A stretch of 46,874 nt of DNA from an uncultured Clostridia bacterium. Its GTDB lineage: Bacteria > Bacillota > Clostridia > Oscillospirales > Acutalibacteraceae. Position 1 is the stretch's first letter. Every line of letters begins with the position of its first letter. This document shows positions 10,320-19,090 of the stretch, in pieces. Below the pieces are notes generated by a model. That model did no database searches and had not been told where the DNA came from. It was given only the letters and a program-made list of their open reading frames with translations. The translations under genes were made by a program, and so were the position numbers. The stretch lies in contig CAMLYM010000003.1 of NCBI GenBank assembly GCA_946491705.1, positions 1-46,874 of the forward strand, in the 5' to 3' direction.

Positions 10320-11564
10320 ATGTATGATTTGAACACCTTAGGAAGAAAAGCCAAGTCCGCCTCCCGCATTCTGGCGGTAACCGGAACTGCGGTGAAGAAC
10401 GCCGCGCTGCTCGCCGCCGCCGATGCTCTGCTCGCCCACATGGATGAAATCCTTGCCGCGAATAGCCGGGACCTGGAAGCCGGAAAGGCCGCGGGGCTGC
10501 GGGAATCGCTTTTAGACCGGCTGGCGCTGAGCCCTGACCGGATCGCCGGTATGGCCGGGGGAATCCGGAAGGTTGCGGCGCTGCCCGACCCGGTGGGCCA
10601 GCTGGTGGAAGGTCATACCCTGCCAAACGGCATCCAGCTTTCCAAGGTGCGGGTTCCCATGGGGGTGATCGGCATTATCTACGAGGCGCGGCCCAACGTA
10701 ACCTCCGACGCCGCGGCTCTCTGCCTAAAGGCGGGTAATGCGGTCATCCTGCGAGGCGGCAAGGAGGCCTTTGAGTCCAACAAGGCGGTTACCAAGGTCA
10801 TGCGGGAAGCGCTGGCCGGGACGGGGCTGCCGGAGGACTGCGTGGCGCTCGTGGAGGACACTTCCAGGGAAACAGCCACCGCCCTGATGCGGTTAAACAA
10901 ATACTTAAACGTGCTCATTCCCCGGGGCGGCGGCGGGCTCATCCGCTCGGTGGTGGAGAACGCCACGGTGCCGGTCATTGAAACAGGTGTGGGCAACTGC
11001 CACGTGTACGTGGAGCAGAGCGCTGACGTGCAAATGGCGGCGGACATCGTCTTTAACGCGAAGACCCAGCGCCCCTCCGTGTGCAACGCCGCGGAAAGCA
11101 TGCTGGTGGACGCAGCCATTGCAGAAAAAGCCCTACCGGTGATTGCTGAGAAGCTTTCCGCGAAGAAGGTCGAGCTGCGCGGCTGCCCGGAGACCTGCCG
11201 GATTTTGCCGAGCGCGGTTCCCGCTTGCGAAGAAGACTACGACACCGAGTTTCTCGATGATATCCTGTCGGTTAAGGTGGTGTCCGGCGTGGAGGAAGCG
11301 GTGGCGCACATCAACGCCCACGGCACCGGCCACAGCGAATGCATCGTCACCGGCAGCTACGAGGCCGCCCAGCAGTTCACCGACGGGGTGGACGCGGCGG
11401 CGGTGTACGTCAATGCCTCCACCCGGTTTACCGACGGAGAGGAATTCGGCCTGGGCGCCGAAATCGGCATTTCCACCCAGAAGCTGCACGCCAGAGGGCC
11501 CATGGGCCTTTTGGAGCTGACCTCAACCAAATACATTTTACGGGGCAACGGGCAAATCCGCTGA
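10320..11564 (+). CDS. proA: Gamma-glutamyl phosphate reductase
   Basis: NADPH-dependent reduction of glutamyl phosphate to glutamate semialdehyde, the step after ProB. 414 residues, with an aldehyde-dehydrogenase-like fold. Diagnostic stretches: IIYEARPNVTSDAAALCLK, ILRGGKEAF, LIPRGGGGLIR, the catalytic Cys segment RPSVCNAAESMLV (Cys about 259), and HGTGHSECIVT. The start is ATG at 10320 with GGGGGG just upstream. The next gene starts 31 bp after the stop with its own AGGAGG; no terminator is visible between them. Confidence 0.96.
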   Translation: MYDLNTLGRKAKSASRILAVTGTAVKNAALLAAADALLAHMDEILAANSRDLEAGKAAGLRESLLDRLALSPDRIAGMAGGIRKVAALPDPVGQLVEGHTLPNGIQLSKVRVPMGVIGIIYEARPNVTSDAAALCLKAGNAVILRGGKEAFESNKAVTKVMREALAGTGLPEDCVALVEDTSRETATALMRLNKYLNVLIPRGGGGLIRSVVENATVPVIETGVGNCHVYVEQSADVQMAADIVFNAKTQRPSVCNAAESMLVDAAIAEKALPVIAEKLSAKKVELRGCPETCRILPSAVPACEEDYDTEFLDDILSVKVVSGVEEAVAHINAHGTGHSECIVTGSYEAAQQFTDGVDAAAVYVNASTRFTDGEEFGLGAEIGISTQKLHARGPMGLLELTSTKYILRGNGQIR

Positions 11565-11595
11565 CCTCGACCTTTTTCAGTCAGGAGGGACCCAC

Positions 11596-12285
11596 ATGGC
11601 GGCGCATCCGTTTGTCCGCTGCGGCCTTCCGAAACCAAGACGTTCAAAAGCTCCGCGGATCGCGGGGCTTTTTCTCTTGCTTTCGGCGGCTGCGGCGCTG
11701 CTCTATGTTCTTTCGCCGGTCTTTTCCGGCATGGGCGGGCTCTTTGACCAATCTGAACAGCGCGCTCAGATCGAAGCCCTGCTCGCCCCCGCCGTTATGG
11801 TGGACCCCGCGCCTTTTTCCGACCTGTCCCAGGCGGACCCGGTACAATTGACGGAAATCGCCCTGCGGGCTGCTCTACTTTCCTCCTATGAATCCGCCGC
11901 CTCTCCCCTGACCGACGACAGCGGCCGGATCATCGTGTCCTTTGACCTGGTTCGGCAAAAAGGCGCGGCCTTATTCGGGGACAGCGTGACACTGACGCCC
12001 GCCACCATTCAAAGCGGTTCCACCATCTTTGAATACGTGGAGGCGGAAAACTGCTACCATGTTCCCCATGTAGCCCAGACGGGGTATTATATTCCAAAGG
12101 TCACCCAGGTCACCTCCAAAAACGGCGTGATGACAGCCCAGGTCGCCTGTATTTCCACCGCTGCGGGCGGGTACCAGCGGGACAGCGAGGGAAACACCAT
12201 TCCTCCCAGCCCGCAGAAAACCGTCAGCTACACCCTGGCCGCCCAAGACGGGTCTTACCGCATTACCGGGCTTGCGGCGGCATAG
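11596..12285 (+). CDS. Membrane-anchored protein of unknown function
   Basis: 229 residues with one hydrophobic segment at about residues 24-43 (IAGLFLLLSAAAALLYVLSPVF) preceded by positive charges, so the C-terminal 185 residues should face outside. The ectodomain is mostly polar with beta-like stretches (IIVSFDLVRQKG, TVSYTLAAQDGSYRITGL) and no motif I recognise. The start is ATG with AGGAGGG upstream. It directly follows proA and may share its transcript; a promoter for the next gene begins 40 bp after its stop. Confidence 0.65.
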   Translation: MAAHPFVRCGLPKPRRSKAPRIAGLFLLLSAAAALLYVLSPVFSGMGGLFDQSEQRAQIEALLAPAVMVDPAPFSDLSQADPVQLTEIALRAALLSSYESAASPLTDDSGRIIVSFDLVRQKGAALFGDSVTLTPATIQSGSTIFEYVEAENCYHVPHVAQTGYYIPKVTQVTSKNGVMTAQVACISTAAGGYQRDSEGNTIPPSPQKTVSYTLAAQDGSYRITGLAAA

Positions 12286-12325
12286 GGGTTCTTCCGGCAA
12301 AGCTGCTGGAAAATGCGCAGGACGG

Positions 12326-12354
12326 TTCCCATCCGCATGCGGGTGTGGTATACT
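12326..12354 (+). promoter_or_regulatory. Promoter upstream of the SGNH/SLH gene
   Basis: TTCCCA at 12326-12331 and TATACT at 12349-12354, 17 bp apart, with an extended -10 (TGGTATACT). The transcript would start near 12361, leaving a leader of about 110 nt before the ATG at 12470. Confidence 0.55.
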
Positions 12355-12469
12355 TAAGATTATTGTGTGCGCGGCGGTTTTTCTCTGCGCCGTCCGTCTT
12401 TTTGCAGGGCTCGGCCCTTCCTGGCGGAACGGCGCGGGACCCCGCGACTTTTGCAAGGATGTGAAGGAA

Positions 12470-14173
12470 ATGGAACAGATTCAACGGTTTTGCTTCGGCG
12501 CGCCCCGGGAGGGCTTTGTTCTCGTGGAGGCCAGCCATTTGATGGAGGCGGACGCATACGGCTTTCGCCTGTTCTTGGACGAGGACAACCGTCCTTTGTC
12601 CCAAATCCAGGCAGGCTCCACCGGCGTTTGTTCCAGCCGGGCGGACGTGCCTTTGCAGTTTGAAGCGCTGGTGAAGGAGCCGGGGGTATACCGGGTGACG
12701 GTAACGCTGCAAGGGGGCAACGCAGACGGCAGGGTCACCCTCTTCTCTACCCATCGGCGGTTTCATCTCATCGACTGCCCGGTGAAGCAGGGCGAACAAA
12801 AGGTGGTTTCCTTCTCGGTAAACGTCTGTGACGTGCAGCCAAACGAGCTCCCCTTGGTAAAGGGAGACCGGGTATGCATCGGTATTCTGGGCGAAAACGC
12901 GGTGTTGTCGGCAGTAGAGATCGAAAAAGCGGCGGGGGTGACCGTCTTTGTGGCGGGAGACTCCACCGTGACCGACCAGAGCGCCAACTATCCTTATTGC
13001 CCCAAAACCAGCTACTGCGGCTGGGGACAGATGCTGTCCCAGTGGTTTTTGCCCGGCGTGGCCATCTCCAACCACGCCCAGTCCGGCCTGACCACCGACA
13101 CCTTCCGAAACGACCTACATTGGAAAGTGGCGCTTGCGAACATGAAGCCTGGGGACTTCTGCCTCTTCCAGTTCGGCCATAACGACCAGAAATGCGACGA
13201 GCTGCAGGCTTTCGGCGGATATCTGGACAACCTGCGCCGGTACGTGGGCGAATGCCGGGAACACGGGGTGCAGCCCATCCTCTGCTCTCCCATCAACCGC
13301 ATCCTGTTTGAGGAAAACGGCGCTTTGCGCGATCTGCTGGGCGAATACGGCGAAGCGGTGCAAACGGTGGCCCAGGAGGAAGGGATCCCGTTTATCGACC
13401 TGCTTTCGCAGACCACCGCCATTTTCACCGATTTCGGCCCCGAAAAGGCTCCCTCCTTCTTCTGGAACGACGGCAAATCGGTAGACCGCACCCACCCCAA
13501 CGATTTGGGCGGCGCGCTGATTTCCCGTCTTGTGGCAAGCGAAATCGTCCGCCAGGGTATTACGCCTCTGTGCGGCTTTATCCGGGAGGATTTCGTTCCC
13601 TATGAGGTGCCCGCATGTAAAATCCGGCCGGTCCAGAGTGCGGGAGGATCCACCAGCTTTTTGCTCAACGATCAAATCAAGATCAACACCGCTACCGTCA
13701 CCGATCTGGCCGGCTGCCCCCAGAAGGCTGCCGTGCTGGAGCTGCTGGCAAAAGGCGTCCTAAGCCCGGTTTCCCCCGGCGTCTTCTCTCCTGACGCCCC
13801 GCTTTCTCTTAAGGACGCCGCCACCGCCATGCTTCGTTCGCTGGGCCTTCCCGGCGAAGGCGTGGAGGACGCAAAGGCCCGGGATCTCCTTCCCTTCGAC
13901 GGGGAAAATTCGGAACCGGTCACCCGCGAACAGCTGGCGGCCCTGCTGGTCTCTACCTATAACCTCCGCGCACCGGACAAGGCCATCATCGGCAGTGTTT
14001 CCCATTATCCGGACCGGGCGCAGATTTCGCCCTGGGCTCTCGACTTCGTGCGGGCAGCGGACGAAATGAAGTTCATGGGCCCGGAGGACGAATCGGGCGC
14101 ATTTGCGCCGAAAAATCCAGTCACCCGTGCTCAGGCCGCCGGGTACCTGCGCAAAATGATGGCGACCCGCTGA
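12470..14173 (+). CDS. SGNH hydrolase, rhamnogalacturonan-acetylesterase-like, with C-terminal SLH-like repeats
   Basis: 567 residues in three parts. Residues about 1-150 form a beta-rich N-terminal domain like that of CE12 esterases. Residues about 157-365 are an SGNH hydrolase: nucleophile Ser165 in VFVAGDSTVTD, block III GHND (236-239), and the catalytic DxxH as Asp339/His342 in DRTHPND. Residues about 415-567 resemble S-layer homology repeats (LLAKGVLSP...FSPDAPLS; MKFMGPEDE...FAPKNPVTRAQAA). The probable role is removal of acetyl groups from pectin-type polysaccharide. Oddly, there is no signal peptide at this start; hydrophobic codons in frame upstream lie inside the promoter/leader region and lack a ribosome site. 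ATG at 12470 is chosen; AAGGA is upstream. Confidence 0.82.
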   Translation: MEQIQRFCFGAPREGFVLVEASHLMEADAYGFRLFLDEDNRPLSQIQAGSTGVCSSRADVPLQFEALVKEPGVYRVTVTLQGGNADGRVTLFSTHRRFHLIDCPVKQGEQKVVSFSVNVCDVQPNELPLVKGDRVCIGILGENAVLSAVEIEKAAGVTVFVAGDSTVTDQSANYPYCPKTSYCGWGQMLSQWFLPGVAISNHAQSGLTTDTFRNDLHWKVALANMKPGDFCLFQFGHNDQKCDELQAFGGYLDNLRRYVGECREHGVQPILCSPINRILFEENGALRDLLGEYGEAVQTVAQEEGIPFIDLLSQTTAIFTDFGPEKAPSFFWNDGKSVDRTHPNDLGGALISRLVASEIVRQGITPLCGFIREDFVPYEVPACKIRPVQSAGGSTSFLLNDQIKINTATVTDLAGCPQKAAVLELLAKGVLSPVSPGVFSPDAPLSLKDAATAMLRSLGLPGEGVEDAKARDLLPFDGENSEPVTREQLAALLVSTYNLRAPDKAIIGSVSHYPDRAQISPWALDFVRAADEMKFMGPEDESGAFAPKNPVTRAQAAGYLRKMMATR

Positions 14174-14210
14174 CCAAACACAGGAACTAGAACAAGGAGG
14201 ACGCGCTGCA

Positions 14211-14522
14211 TTGAAACAGACCACCGAAAAAAAGCCCCTCAAGAAATGGATGCTGGGCCTTCTGATTTTTTTGATCGGCTTTACGCTGAATACCTGCATG
14301 AACCTGTTTCTCAGGGATCCTATTGTATCCTTGATCTCCATTGTCGGCTACGGGCTTTTGGCTTTTGTGCTGGAGGTTGTGAGCTTCACCGGAATTTTGA
14401 TCTTCGGCCTTTCCTTTCGGGGAAAGCACCCTTGGGTCTGCATCGGCCTGGTGGGCCTGGCTCTCTTCTTATATCTAATCTCCGGCGGTGCCTTGATTCA
14501 GATGCTCACCACTCAGCTGTAA
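14211..14522 (+). CDS. Small polytopic membrane protein, function unknown
   Basis: 103 residues with three hydrophobic segments (about 14-30 GLLIFLIGFTLNTCMNL, 38-65, 74-95) and a basic N-terminus KKPLKKW. The start is TTG at 14211 with AAGGAGG 10 bp upstream. It follows the SGNH hydrolase by 37 bp, so the two probably share a transcript that ends at the bidirectional terminator just after it. I recognise no family. Confidence 0.6.
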   Translation: MKQTTEKKPLKKWMLGLLIFLIGFTLNTCMNLFLRDPIVSLISIVGYGLLAFVLEVVSFTGILIFGLSFRGKHPWVCIGLVGLALFLYLISGGALIQMLTTQL

Positions 14523-14540
14523 CCGCCTTCTTTGGAAAAG

Positions 14541-14591
14541 AAACAGCGCCGGACTGCGACATCAAGTCGTGGTCCGGCGCTGTGTTTCGTT
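14541..14591. terminator. Bidirectional terminator between convergent genes
   Basis: ACAGCGCCGGACTGCGAC (14543-14560) pairs with GTCGTGGTCCGGCGCTGT (14566-14583) across ATCAA, about 18 bp with two G-T pairs. It is flanked by A-rich DNA on the left and T-rich DNA on the right, so it can stop transcription from both the membrane-protein gene and the thioesterase gene. Confidence 0.88.
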
Positions 14592-14594
14592 TCC

Positions 14595-15074
14595 TTAAAA
14601 AGCCTCTGCCCGGCGCTGCTTTCTCAGCTGGTTGCGACGTTTACCCGCTTCCCATTCCGCCTTTTCCTCATCTGTTTCCAGAATCAGGCGGGGCACGGGA
14701 ACGGCCTTTTCCTCCTTGTCCAGCGCCACCAGCACCAGATAAGCCCGGTTGATCATTTTGCGCTCGCCCGTCAGCTTTTCCACATAGGTATCCACCCTCA
14801 CCTCCATGGAGGTGTTGCCCACGTAAGTGATCTGCCCGATCAGAAACAGAGTGCTGTTGACATGGGCCGCTGCCTTGAATTGCAGGTTGTCGATGGAGGC
14901 GGTGGTCACGTTGCAGCCGGAATGCCGCCGGGCGACAACCGCAGCCACCACGTCAATCCATTCCATCAGCCGACCGCCGAACAACCGGTCATACCCGTTG
15001 ATATGCTCGGGCATCAAAATCTGAATTTGCTCGGTGCGCGATTCGCTCACCCGTTTTGCTCTGGGTCCTTCCAT
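14595..15074 (-). CDS. Acyl-CoA thioesterase, hotdog fold (YciA/BFIT type)
   Basis: 159 residues. It hydrolyses acyl-CoA thioesters in this family; chain-length preference cannot be read. The hotdog signature is clear: NGYDRLFGGRLMEWIDVVAAVVARRHSG, with the conserved (N/D)xxGxxxGGxLMxWxD pattern, then SIDNLQF and NTSMEVRVDTYVE. The start is ATG at 15074 with AAGGAGG upstream, and its own promoter candidate lies at 15113-15141. A single-gene unit ending at the bidirectional terminator. Confidence 0.88.
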   Translation of the reverse strand: MEGPRAKRVSESRTEQIQILMPEHINGYDRLFGGRLMEWIDVVAAVVARRHSGCNVTTASIDNLQFKAAAHVNSTLFLIGQITYVGNTSMEVRVDTYVEKLTGERKMINRAYLVLVALDKEEKAVPVPRLILETDEEKAEWEAGKRRNQLRKQRRAEAF

Positions 15075-15112
15075 AAAACCGGCCTCCTTTTTCTACCCAA
15101 TGGTTTCCTCAC

Positions 15113-15141
15113 ATTATACTAGTATACGCCCCAAAAGGGAA
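15113..15141 (-). promoter_or_regulatory. Promoter of the thioesterase gene
   Basis: On the minus strand: a perfect TATAAT (15113-15118) with TTCCCT 17 bp upstream (15136-15141). The -35 box is weak; the -10 box is the main support. Confidence 0.5.
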
Positions 15142-15231
15142 TGGCTTGCACCCATTTTCATCGTTTTTTTGAGAATCGGTCTTTCCCTGTCACCGATTTC
15201 TGGGCAAGGCGGCGACGACTTTTTCCGTTTA

Positions 15232-15262
15232 CAGAAAAAAGCGCCGTAAAACCGGCGCTTTC
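15232..15262 (-). terminator. comM terminator
   Basis: On the minus strand AAAGCGCCGG-TTTTA-CGGCGC is followed by TTTTTT, immediately after the comM stop codon. A compact intrinsic terminator. Confidence 0.85.
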
Positions 15263-16786
15263 TTATCTCCAATATTTGCGGTCCAGGCTTCGAAACTGCA
15301 CCGCCTCGGCAATGTGGGGCGACTGGATTTGCTCGGCCGCGTCCAAGTCCGCAATGGTGCGGGCTACCTTGATGAGCCGGTCGTAAGCCCGGGCGGACAG
15401 CCCCATCCGCACGAACGCCTGCTCCAAAAGGCGCTTCGCGTCCAGCGTCATGCGGCAGTGCTCCTGCACCAGGGCGGGAGTCAGCCGGGCGTTGCAGGAC
15501 ACGCCGGTTCCCTCATACCGCTCCAATTGAAGGCGCCTTGCCGCGTTGACCCGGCGGCGGATGTCCTTAGAGCATTCGGACTTTTCTTGTGACGAAAGCT
15601 CGGAAAACTCCACCGGCGGCACCTCCACATGCAGGTCCAACCGGTCCAGCAGCGGGCCGGACACCTTCGCCAGGTAATTGGCCGCCGCCCCCTTTTTACA
15701 GGTACATGGCCGGGTGGGATGGCCGTAATAGCCGCAGGGACAGGGGTTCATGGCACACACCAGCATCACCGAGCAGGGATAGGTAAGCGTACCGCTGACC
15801 CGGGAAATGGTGGCCTGCCCGTCCTCAATGGGCTGGCGCAGCACCTCTAAGGTGTTGCGGGGAAATTCGGGCAGCTCGTCCAGAAAAAGAACGCCGTTGT
15901 GGGCCAGGGACAGCTCCCCCGGATGGGGCAGGGAACCGCCGCCCGCCAGCGCCGCGGGCGACACGGTGTGATGAGGCGCGCGGAAGGGACGGACGGTAAT
16001 AAGCGGCGTATCCTGGGGCAGGCAGCCGGCGATGGAATGCACCTTCGTGACTTCCAGTTCCTCCTCAAAGGTCATTTCCGGAAGGATGGAGGGCAGGCGC
16101 TTGGCGAGCATAGACTTGCCGGAACCGGGCGGGCCGATCAACAAAACATTGTGTCCCCCGGCGGCGGCGATTTCCATGGCCCGCCTTGCCTCCAGCTGTC
16201 CTTTTACATCGGCAAAGTCCGGCACGCCGAAAAAGGACGCCTGGGGCAGCTGCTCCATATGCACCGGTTCAATCAAATCCTTCCCCTTGAGATGAGAGAG
16301 CAACTGTGTGACCGACTTGACCGGGTAAACCTCGATGCCGTTCACCACCGAGCCTTCCGCCGCATTGTCGGCGGGAATAAAAATGCTCTGAAAACCCACC
16401 CGCTTGGCTTCCATCACCATAGGAAGCACACCGTTTACGTGCCGCACCTCCCCGGTCAGGGAAAGCTCTCCGGCAAACGCCATGCCGGTGGGATCAAAGT
16501 CCAGCTGGTTGGATGCCAGAGCAATGGACAAAAACAAAGGCAAATCGTACAACGGGCCCTCCTTGCGGATGTCACAGGGGGCCAGGTTTGCCACGATCCG
16601 TCCCAGCGGCACCTCCATGCCGCAGTTTCGCAAAGAGGAACGCACCCGTTCCCGCGCTTCCTTCACCGCCGCGTCGGGAAGGCCCACCACATCAAAACCG
16701 GGCAGGCCCGTAGAAATATCCGCTTCCACTTCTACCTCGAAGGCCTGCATACCAAAAAGGCCCATGCTGGAAAGCCGTGCAAACAT
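15263..16786 (-). CDS. comM: YifB/ComM family Mg-chelatase-like AAA+ ATPase
   Basis: 507 residues: N-terminal ChlI-like domain (SMGLFGMQAFEVEVE, TGLPGFDVVGLPDAAVKE), central AAA+ module with Walker A GPPGSGKSML and Walker B GVLFLDELPEF, then a Cys-rich stretch (NPCPCGYYG, RPCTCKKG) and the C-terminal Mg-chelatase subunit domain. ComM of Haemophilus drives branch migration of transforming DNA; many bacteria without known competence also have it. The frame is open 23 codons further upstream, but the family begins MFARLSSM, and GGAAGGGG precedes the ATG at 16786, which is used. Confidence 0.93.
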   Translation of the reverse strand: MFARLSSMGLFGMQAFEVEVEADISTGLPGFDVVGLPDAAVKEARERVRSSLRNCGMEVPLGRIVANLAPCDIRKEGPLYDLPLFLSIALASNQLDFDPTGMAFAGELSLTGEVRHVNGVLPMVMEAKRVGFQSIFIPADNAAEGSVVNGIEVYPVKSVTQLLSHLKGKDLIEPVHMEQLPQASFFGVPDFADVKGQLEARRAMEIAAAGGHNVLLIGPPGSGKSMLAKRLPSILPEMTFEEELEVTKVHSIAGCLPQDTPLITVRPFRAPHHTVSPAALAGGGSLPHPGELSLAHNGVLFLDELPEFPRNTLEVLRQPIEDGQATISRVSGTLTYPCSVMLVCAMNPCPCGYYGHPTRPCTCKKGAAANYLAKVSGPLLDRLDLHVEVPPVEFSELSSQEKSECSKDIRRRVNAARRLQLERYEGTGVSCNARLTPALVQEHCRMTLDAKRLLEQAFVRMGLSARAYDRLIKVARTIADLDAAEQIQSPHIAEAVQFRSLDRKYWR

Positions 16787-16831
16787 ACCTGCCCCTTCCT
16801 GCGCGCCTTTTTGGACGCGCGCTTTTCTTGA

Positions 16832-16863
16832 CAAAAAGGCGGCAGATGTCACCATCTGCCGCC
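16832..16863 (-). terminator. Terminator of the sortase operon
   Basis: A perfect 11-bp stem GGCGGCAGATG (16838-16848) with CATCTGCCGCC (16853-16863), loop TCAC. Read on the minus strand it is followed by TTTTTG. It lies between the last sortase-operon gene and comM, and separates them. Confidence 0.88.
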
Positions 16864-16897
16864 TATCATTATAATACCATTCTTCGATAAAATCAAA

Positions 16898-17785
16898 TCA
16901 ATTATCAGCTAATTGGTACTGGTTCCCTGTTTTTCTCCTCTTTGCCGCCAGGCCCGCGCCCACCGCTGCAAGGACGCCCAGCGTCAGCGTCGCGATGGAC
17001 AAAAGAAGAAGCAAAAACAGCGCGTTTTGCACGAACTCCCGGGCAAAAATCGAAAAGTAGTCCATCGAAAAGAAAAATTTATTGACCAGATGAGAGGTAA
17101 TCAGGAAAATCGTGGGAATCAAGACAAAGAAACCGCTTGCAAAAAGAGTTCGGGAAAGCCATGGTAAAAACCGCCGCTTGCCCGCCGCGAAAAACAGCCC
17201 CGCCAAAAGCAGAACCGCCGCGCCCGCTCCAATGCCGAATGCCATCGGCACCTTCAGATGAAAGCTGCGAACCACCGCCGCCAGGTTGTCAAAAGAAACC
17301 AGCGGAAGAACGTTGGAAGCATAGGTAGACAGGATCCTGCGTTTAAACACGGTGATGTTGTCACGCAAAGCCTGGGAATCCTCCAAGCCTTTCGCCGCAA
17401 CCGACTCGTCGATGCGCTCCTGCAGCTTTTGCTGCAAAGCCGGAGAAGGGACTTCCATATCCACCGCATCGGCCTCCCCACGGATGTAGGCGTAGAACCC
17501 GTCGATAAACGCGGACAGGTCCTGTTCCACCATTTGAGGCGTAGCCAGGTCCTCGAATAATTCCTCTTCAAAACCGGACTGCACAATATAATCCCCAAAA
17601 TCCTCCTGGGCCTTCTGCGCCGCTTTTTCAAAATAATCCATTTCCGTGAAGGAACGCATAATGGCATCCTTATTTTCCACCGTCAGCAGATAGGTAGAAC
17701 CCAGTTGAATTCCCGCCACCAGCAGCATCAGCAAAAGGGCCAGCAGGTAACAGACCGCACTGCGTATGTAACGTATCTTGTTCAT
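16898..17785 (-). CDS. Sortase-operon membrane protein, function unknown
   Basis: 295 residues. One transmembrane segment near the N-terminus (about 9-31, AVCYLLALLLMLLVAGIQLG), a roughly 150-residue extracytoplasmic helical region rich in Asp/Glu, then three more hydrophobic segments at about 185-210, 217-240 and 255-282, and a basic tail. The start is ATG at 17785, one base after the sortase stop (TGATATG), with GGAGA upstream, so it is translationally coupled to the sortase. I do not recognise the family. The topology, with a large loop outside between membrane segments, fits a partner or client of the sortase, but this is inference. Confidence 0.7.
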   Translation of the reverse strand: MNKIRYIRSAVCYLLALLLMLLVAGIQLGSTYLLTVENKDAIMRSFTEMDYFEKAAQKAQEDFGDYIVQSGFEEELFEDLATPQMVEQDLSAFIDGFYAYIRGEADAVDMEVPSPALQQKLQERIDESVAAKGLEDSQALRDNITVFKRRILSTYASNVLPLVSFDNLAAVVRSFHLKVPMAFGIGAGAAVLLLAGLFFAAGKRRFLPWLSRTLFASGFFVLIPTIFLITSHLVNKFFFSMDYFSIFAREFVQNALFLLLLLSIATLTLGVLAAVGAGLAAKRRKTGNQYQLADN

Positions 17786-17786
17786 A

Positions 17787-18467
17787 TCAACTCTCCTGCC
17801 CGCTGCTTGAAGCTTCCACCGGGTCACAGTGCACCAAATAACGGGTGCTGGGGAATCCGGCCGCATTAAAGGGATAACAGGTATACAAAATCAGCTCTTC
17901 CCGGTCCCGGTTGATGGGCGGTTCGTTGATGATGTCCACCACTTCTCCCAAAGTCACTTGATAGGTGAAGGTACCGTAGCTGGTCGTAACGATCACTTCG
18001 TCGCCCGGCTGCAGTTCCCCCAGCCGCCCGAAAATCTTGCGGGCGTTGTGGCCGGCGTACAAAATAGTGCCGCCTTCTCCGGGCATATAACTGCCGGTAA
18101 ACTGGCCTACGTTCTTCTTAATGAGCTTAAGGTCGTCCCCAAAGGTAACGTCCAGCGTCAGCCCCAGTGCGGGCAGTTCCAGAGTGGCGTATACCTCGCC
18201 GTATTCCGGGTATTCCATCCCGCTGGCGGTCACTTGGCCTTCTCCCTGGGCCGTGCCGGACGAAGGCGAGGAAGTAGTTGTGGCAGGGGACTCTTCCGAA
18301 GGAAGCCCTTGATCGGGTTCCGTCAGGAAGTAATCGGCGGAAGAATAGAGGGGAATCAGGATGTTGCCGCCCATCCCAACCAACAAAAATCCCACGAGAA
18401 AAAGGGAAGCAGTAATCGCAACATTCCGTGCAATTACTGCCGCCACTTTCTTTTTGTTCCAATTCAT
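17787..18467 (-). CDS. Class D-type sortase
   Basis: 226 residues: N-terminal membrane anchor (about 12-40), a Ser/Thr/Pro-rich linker (58-80) and a sortase domain. The catalytic residues are all visible: His140 in LYAGHNA, Cys197 in LYTCYPF and Arg209 in STRYLVHC. The TCYPF and TRYLV context points to class D/E rather than the housekeeping class A. It would join surface proteins to the cell envelope. It is second in a three-gene operon; starts ATG at 18467, 2 bp after the preceding stop. No LPxTG-type protein is visible anywhere in this window. Confidence 0.92.
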   Translation of the reverse strand: MNWNKKKVAAVIARNVAITASLFLVGFLLVGMGGNILIPLYSSADYFLTEPDQGLPSEESPATTTSSPSSGTAQGEGQVTASGMEYPEYGEVYATLELPALGLTLDVTFGDDLKLIKKNVGQFTGSYMPGEGGTILYAGHNARKIFGRLGELQPGDEVIVTTSYGTFTYQVTLGEVVDIINEPPINRDREELILYTCYPFNAAGFPSTRYLVHCDPVEASSSGQES

Positions 18468-18469
18468 TC

Positions 18470-19048
18470 TTATGCAAGCGCCTTTTTACGCTTGTAAAGA
18501 ACCGCGCCGCCAAAACCAGCCGCGAGAAGCAGAAGACCCGCCAGGCCAAAACCAGCCAGCATGGTAAAGAGATCCGCCGACGGATCGGCAGCCGTTACAG
18601 CGAACACGGTAGCGGGATCGACTTTGTCGTAAACCTTGCCGTCCTTATAGAAAATAAAAGAACCATAGGTGCCGGCAGTACGGTCGATCACGACCTCCAG
18701 GCCTACCGCCTTCGCACTGGCTTCAATGGCGGAAATAATGTCCGTCTTGTCCTGCGTGCTCAGAGTCTGCAGATTGGTGGACCCATTCTTTTCAAAGATG
18801 GCCTTGATCTTCTGGAAGTTTGCCATTACAATATCACAGGCCTCATCGCTGACGTCATATTCGCTCAGGTAACGCTCCACCCGGACAATCTGATCGTCCT
18901 TAAAGCGGAAAACCTCACTGCCTACCGTATACTCGCCTTTGACAAAATTGAGAATATCCTGTTCGTTGTAAGCCGCCGCGCTGAAGGACGCTGTAGCAAA
19001 CAGCATTACCGCCAATAAGGCAGCTAAGCATTTCCCATGTTTTCTCAT
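18470..19048 (-). CDS. Secreted, C-terminally membrane-anchored protein of a sortase operon
   Basis: 192 residues. A signal peptide at about residues 1-26 (LAALLAVMLFATASFSAAA), a mature domain of about 120 residues with no motif I recognise, a hydrophobic segment at about 164-186 (LFTMLAGFGLAGLLLLAAGFG) and a basic tail YKRKKALA. This is the layout of a sortase substrate, but no LPxTG-like pentapeptide precedes the hydrophobic segment; the nearest sequence is DPSADLF. It is first in the operon, with a strong promoter upstream and GAGAGGTG before the ATG. Either an atypical sorting signal or a plain membrane anchor is possible. Confidence 0.75.
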   Translation of the reverse strand: MRKHGKCLAALLAVMLFATASFSAAAYNEQDILNFVKGEYTVGSEVFRFKDDQIVRVERYLSEYDVSDEACDIVMANFQKIKAIFEKNGSTNLQTLSTQDKTDIISAIEASAKAVGLEVVIDRTAGTYGSFIFYKDGKVYDKVDPATVFAVTAADPSADLFTMLAGFGLAGLLLLAAGFGGAVLYKRKKALA

Positions 19049-19090
19049 AATGCACCTCTCTCAGAATCAAAATTTATTTGCTTATCTTTA

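Noticed and set aside
16801..16826. GCGCGC...GCGCGC hairpin followed by TTTTC before comM
   Set aside because: As a plus-strand terminator it has no gene to serve, and on the minus strand it lacks a T-run; probably chance in GC-rich DNA.
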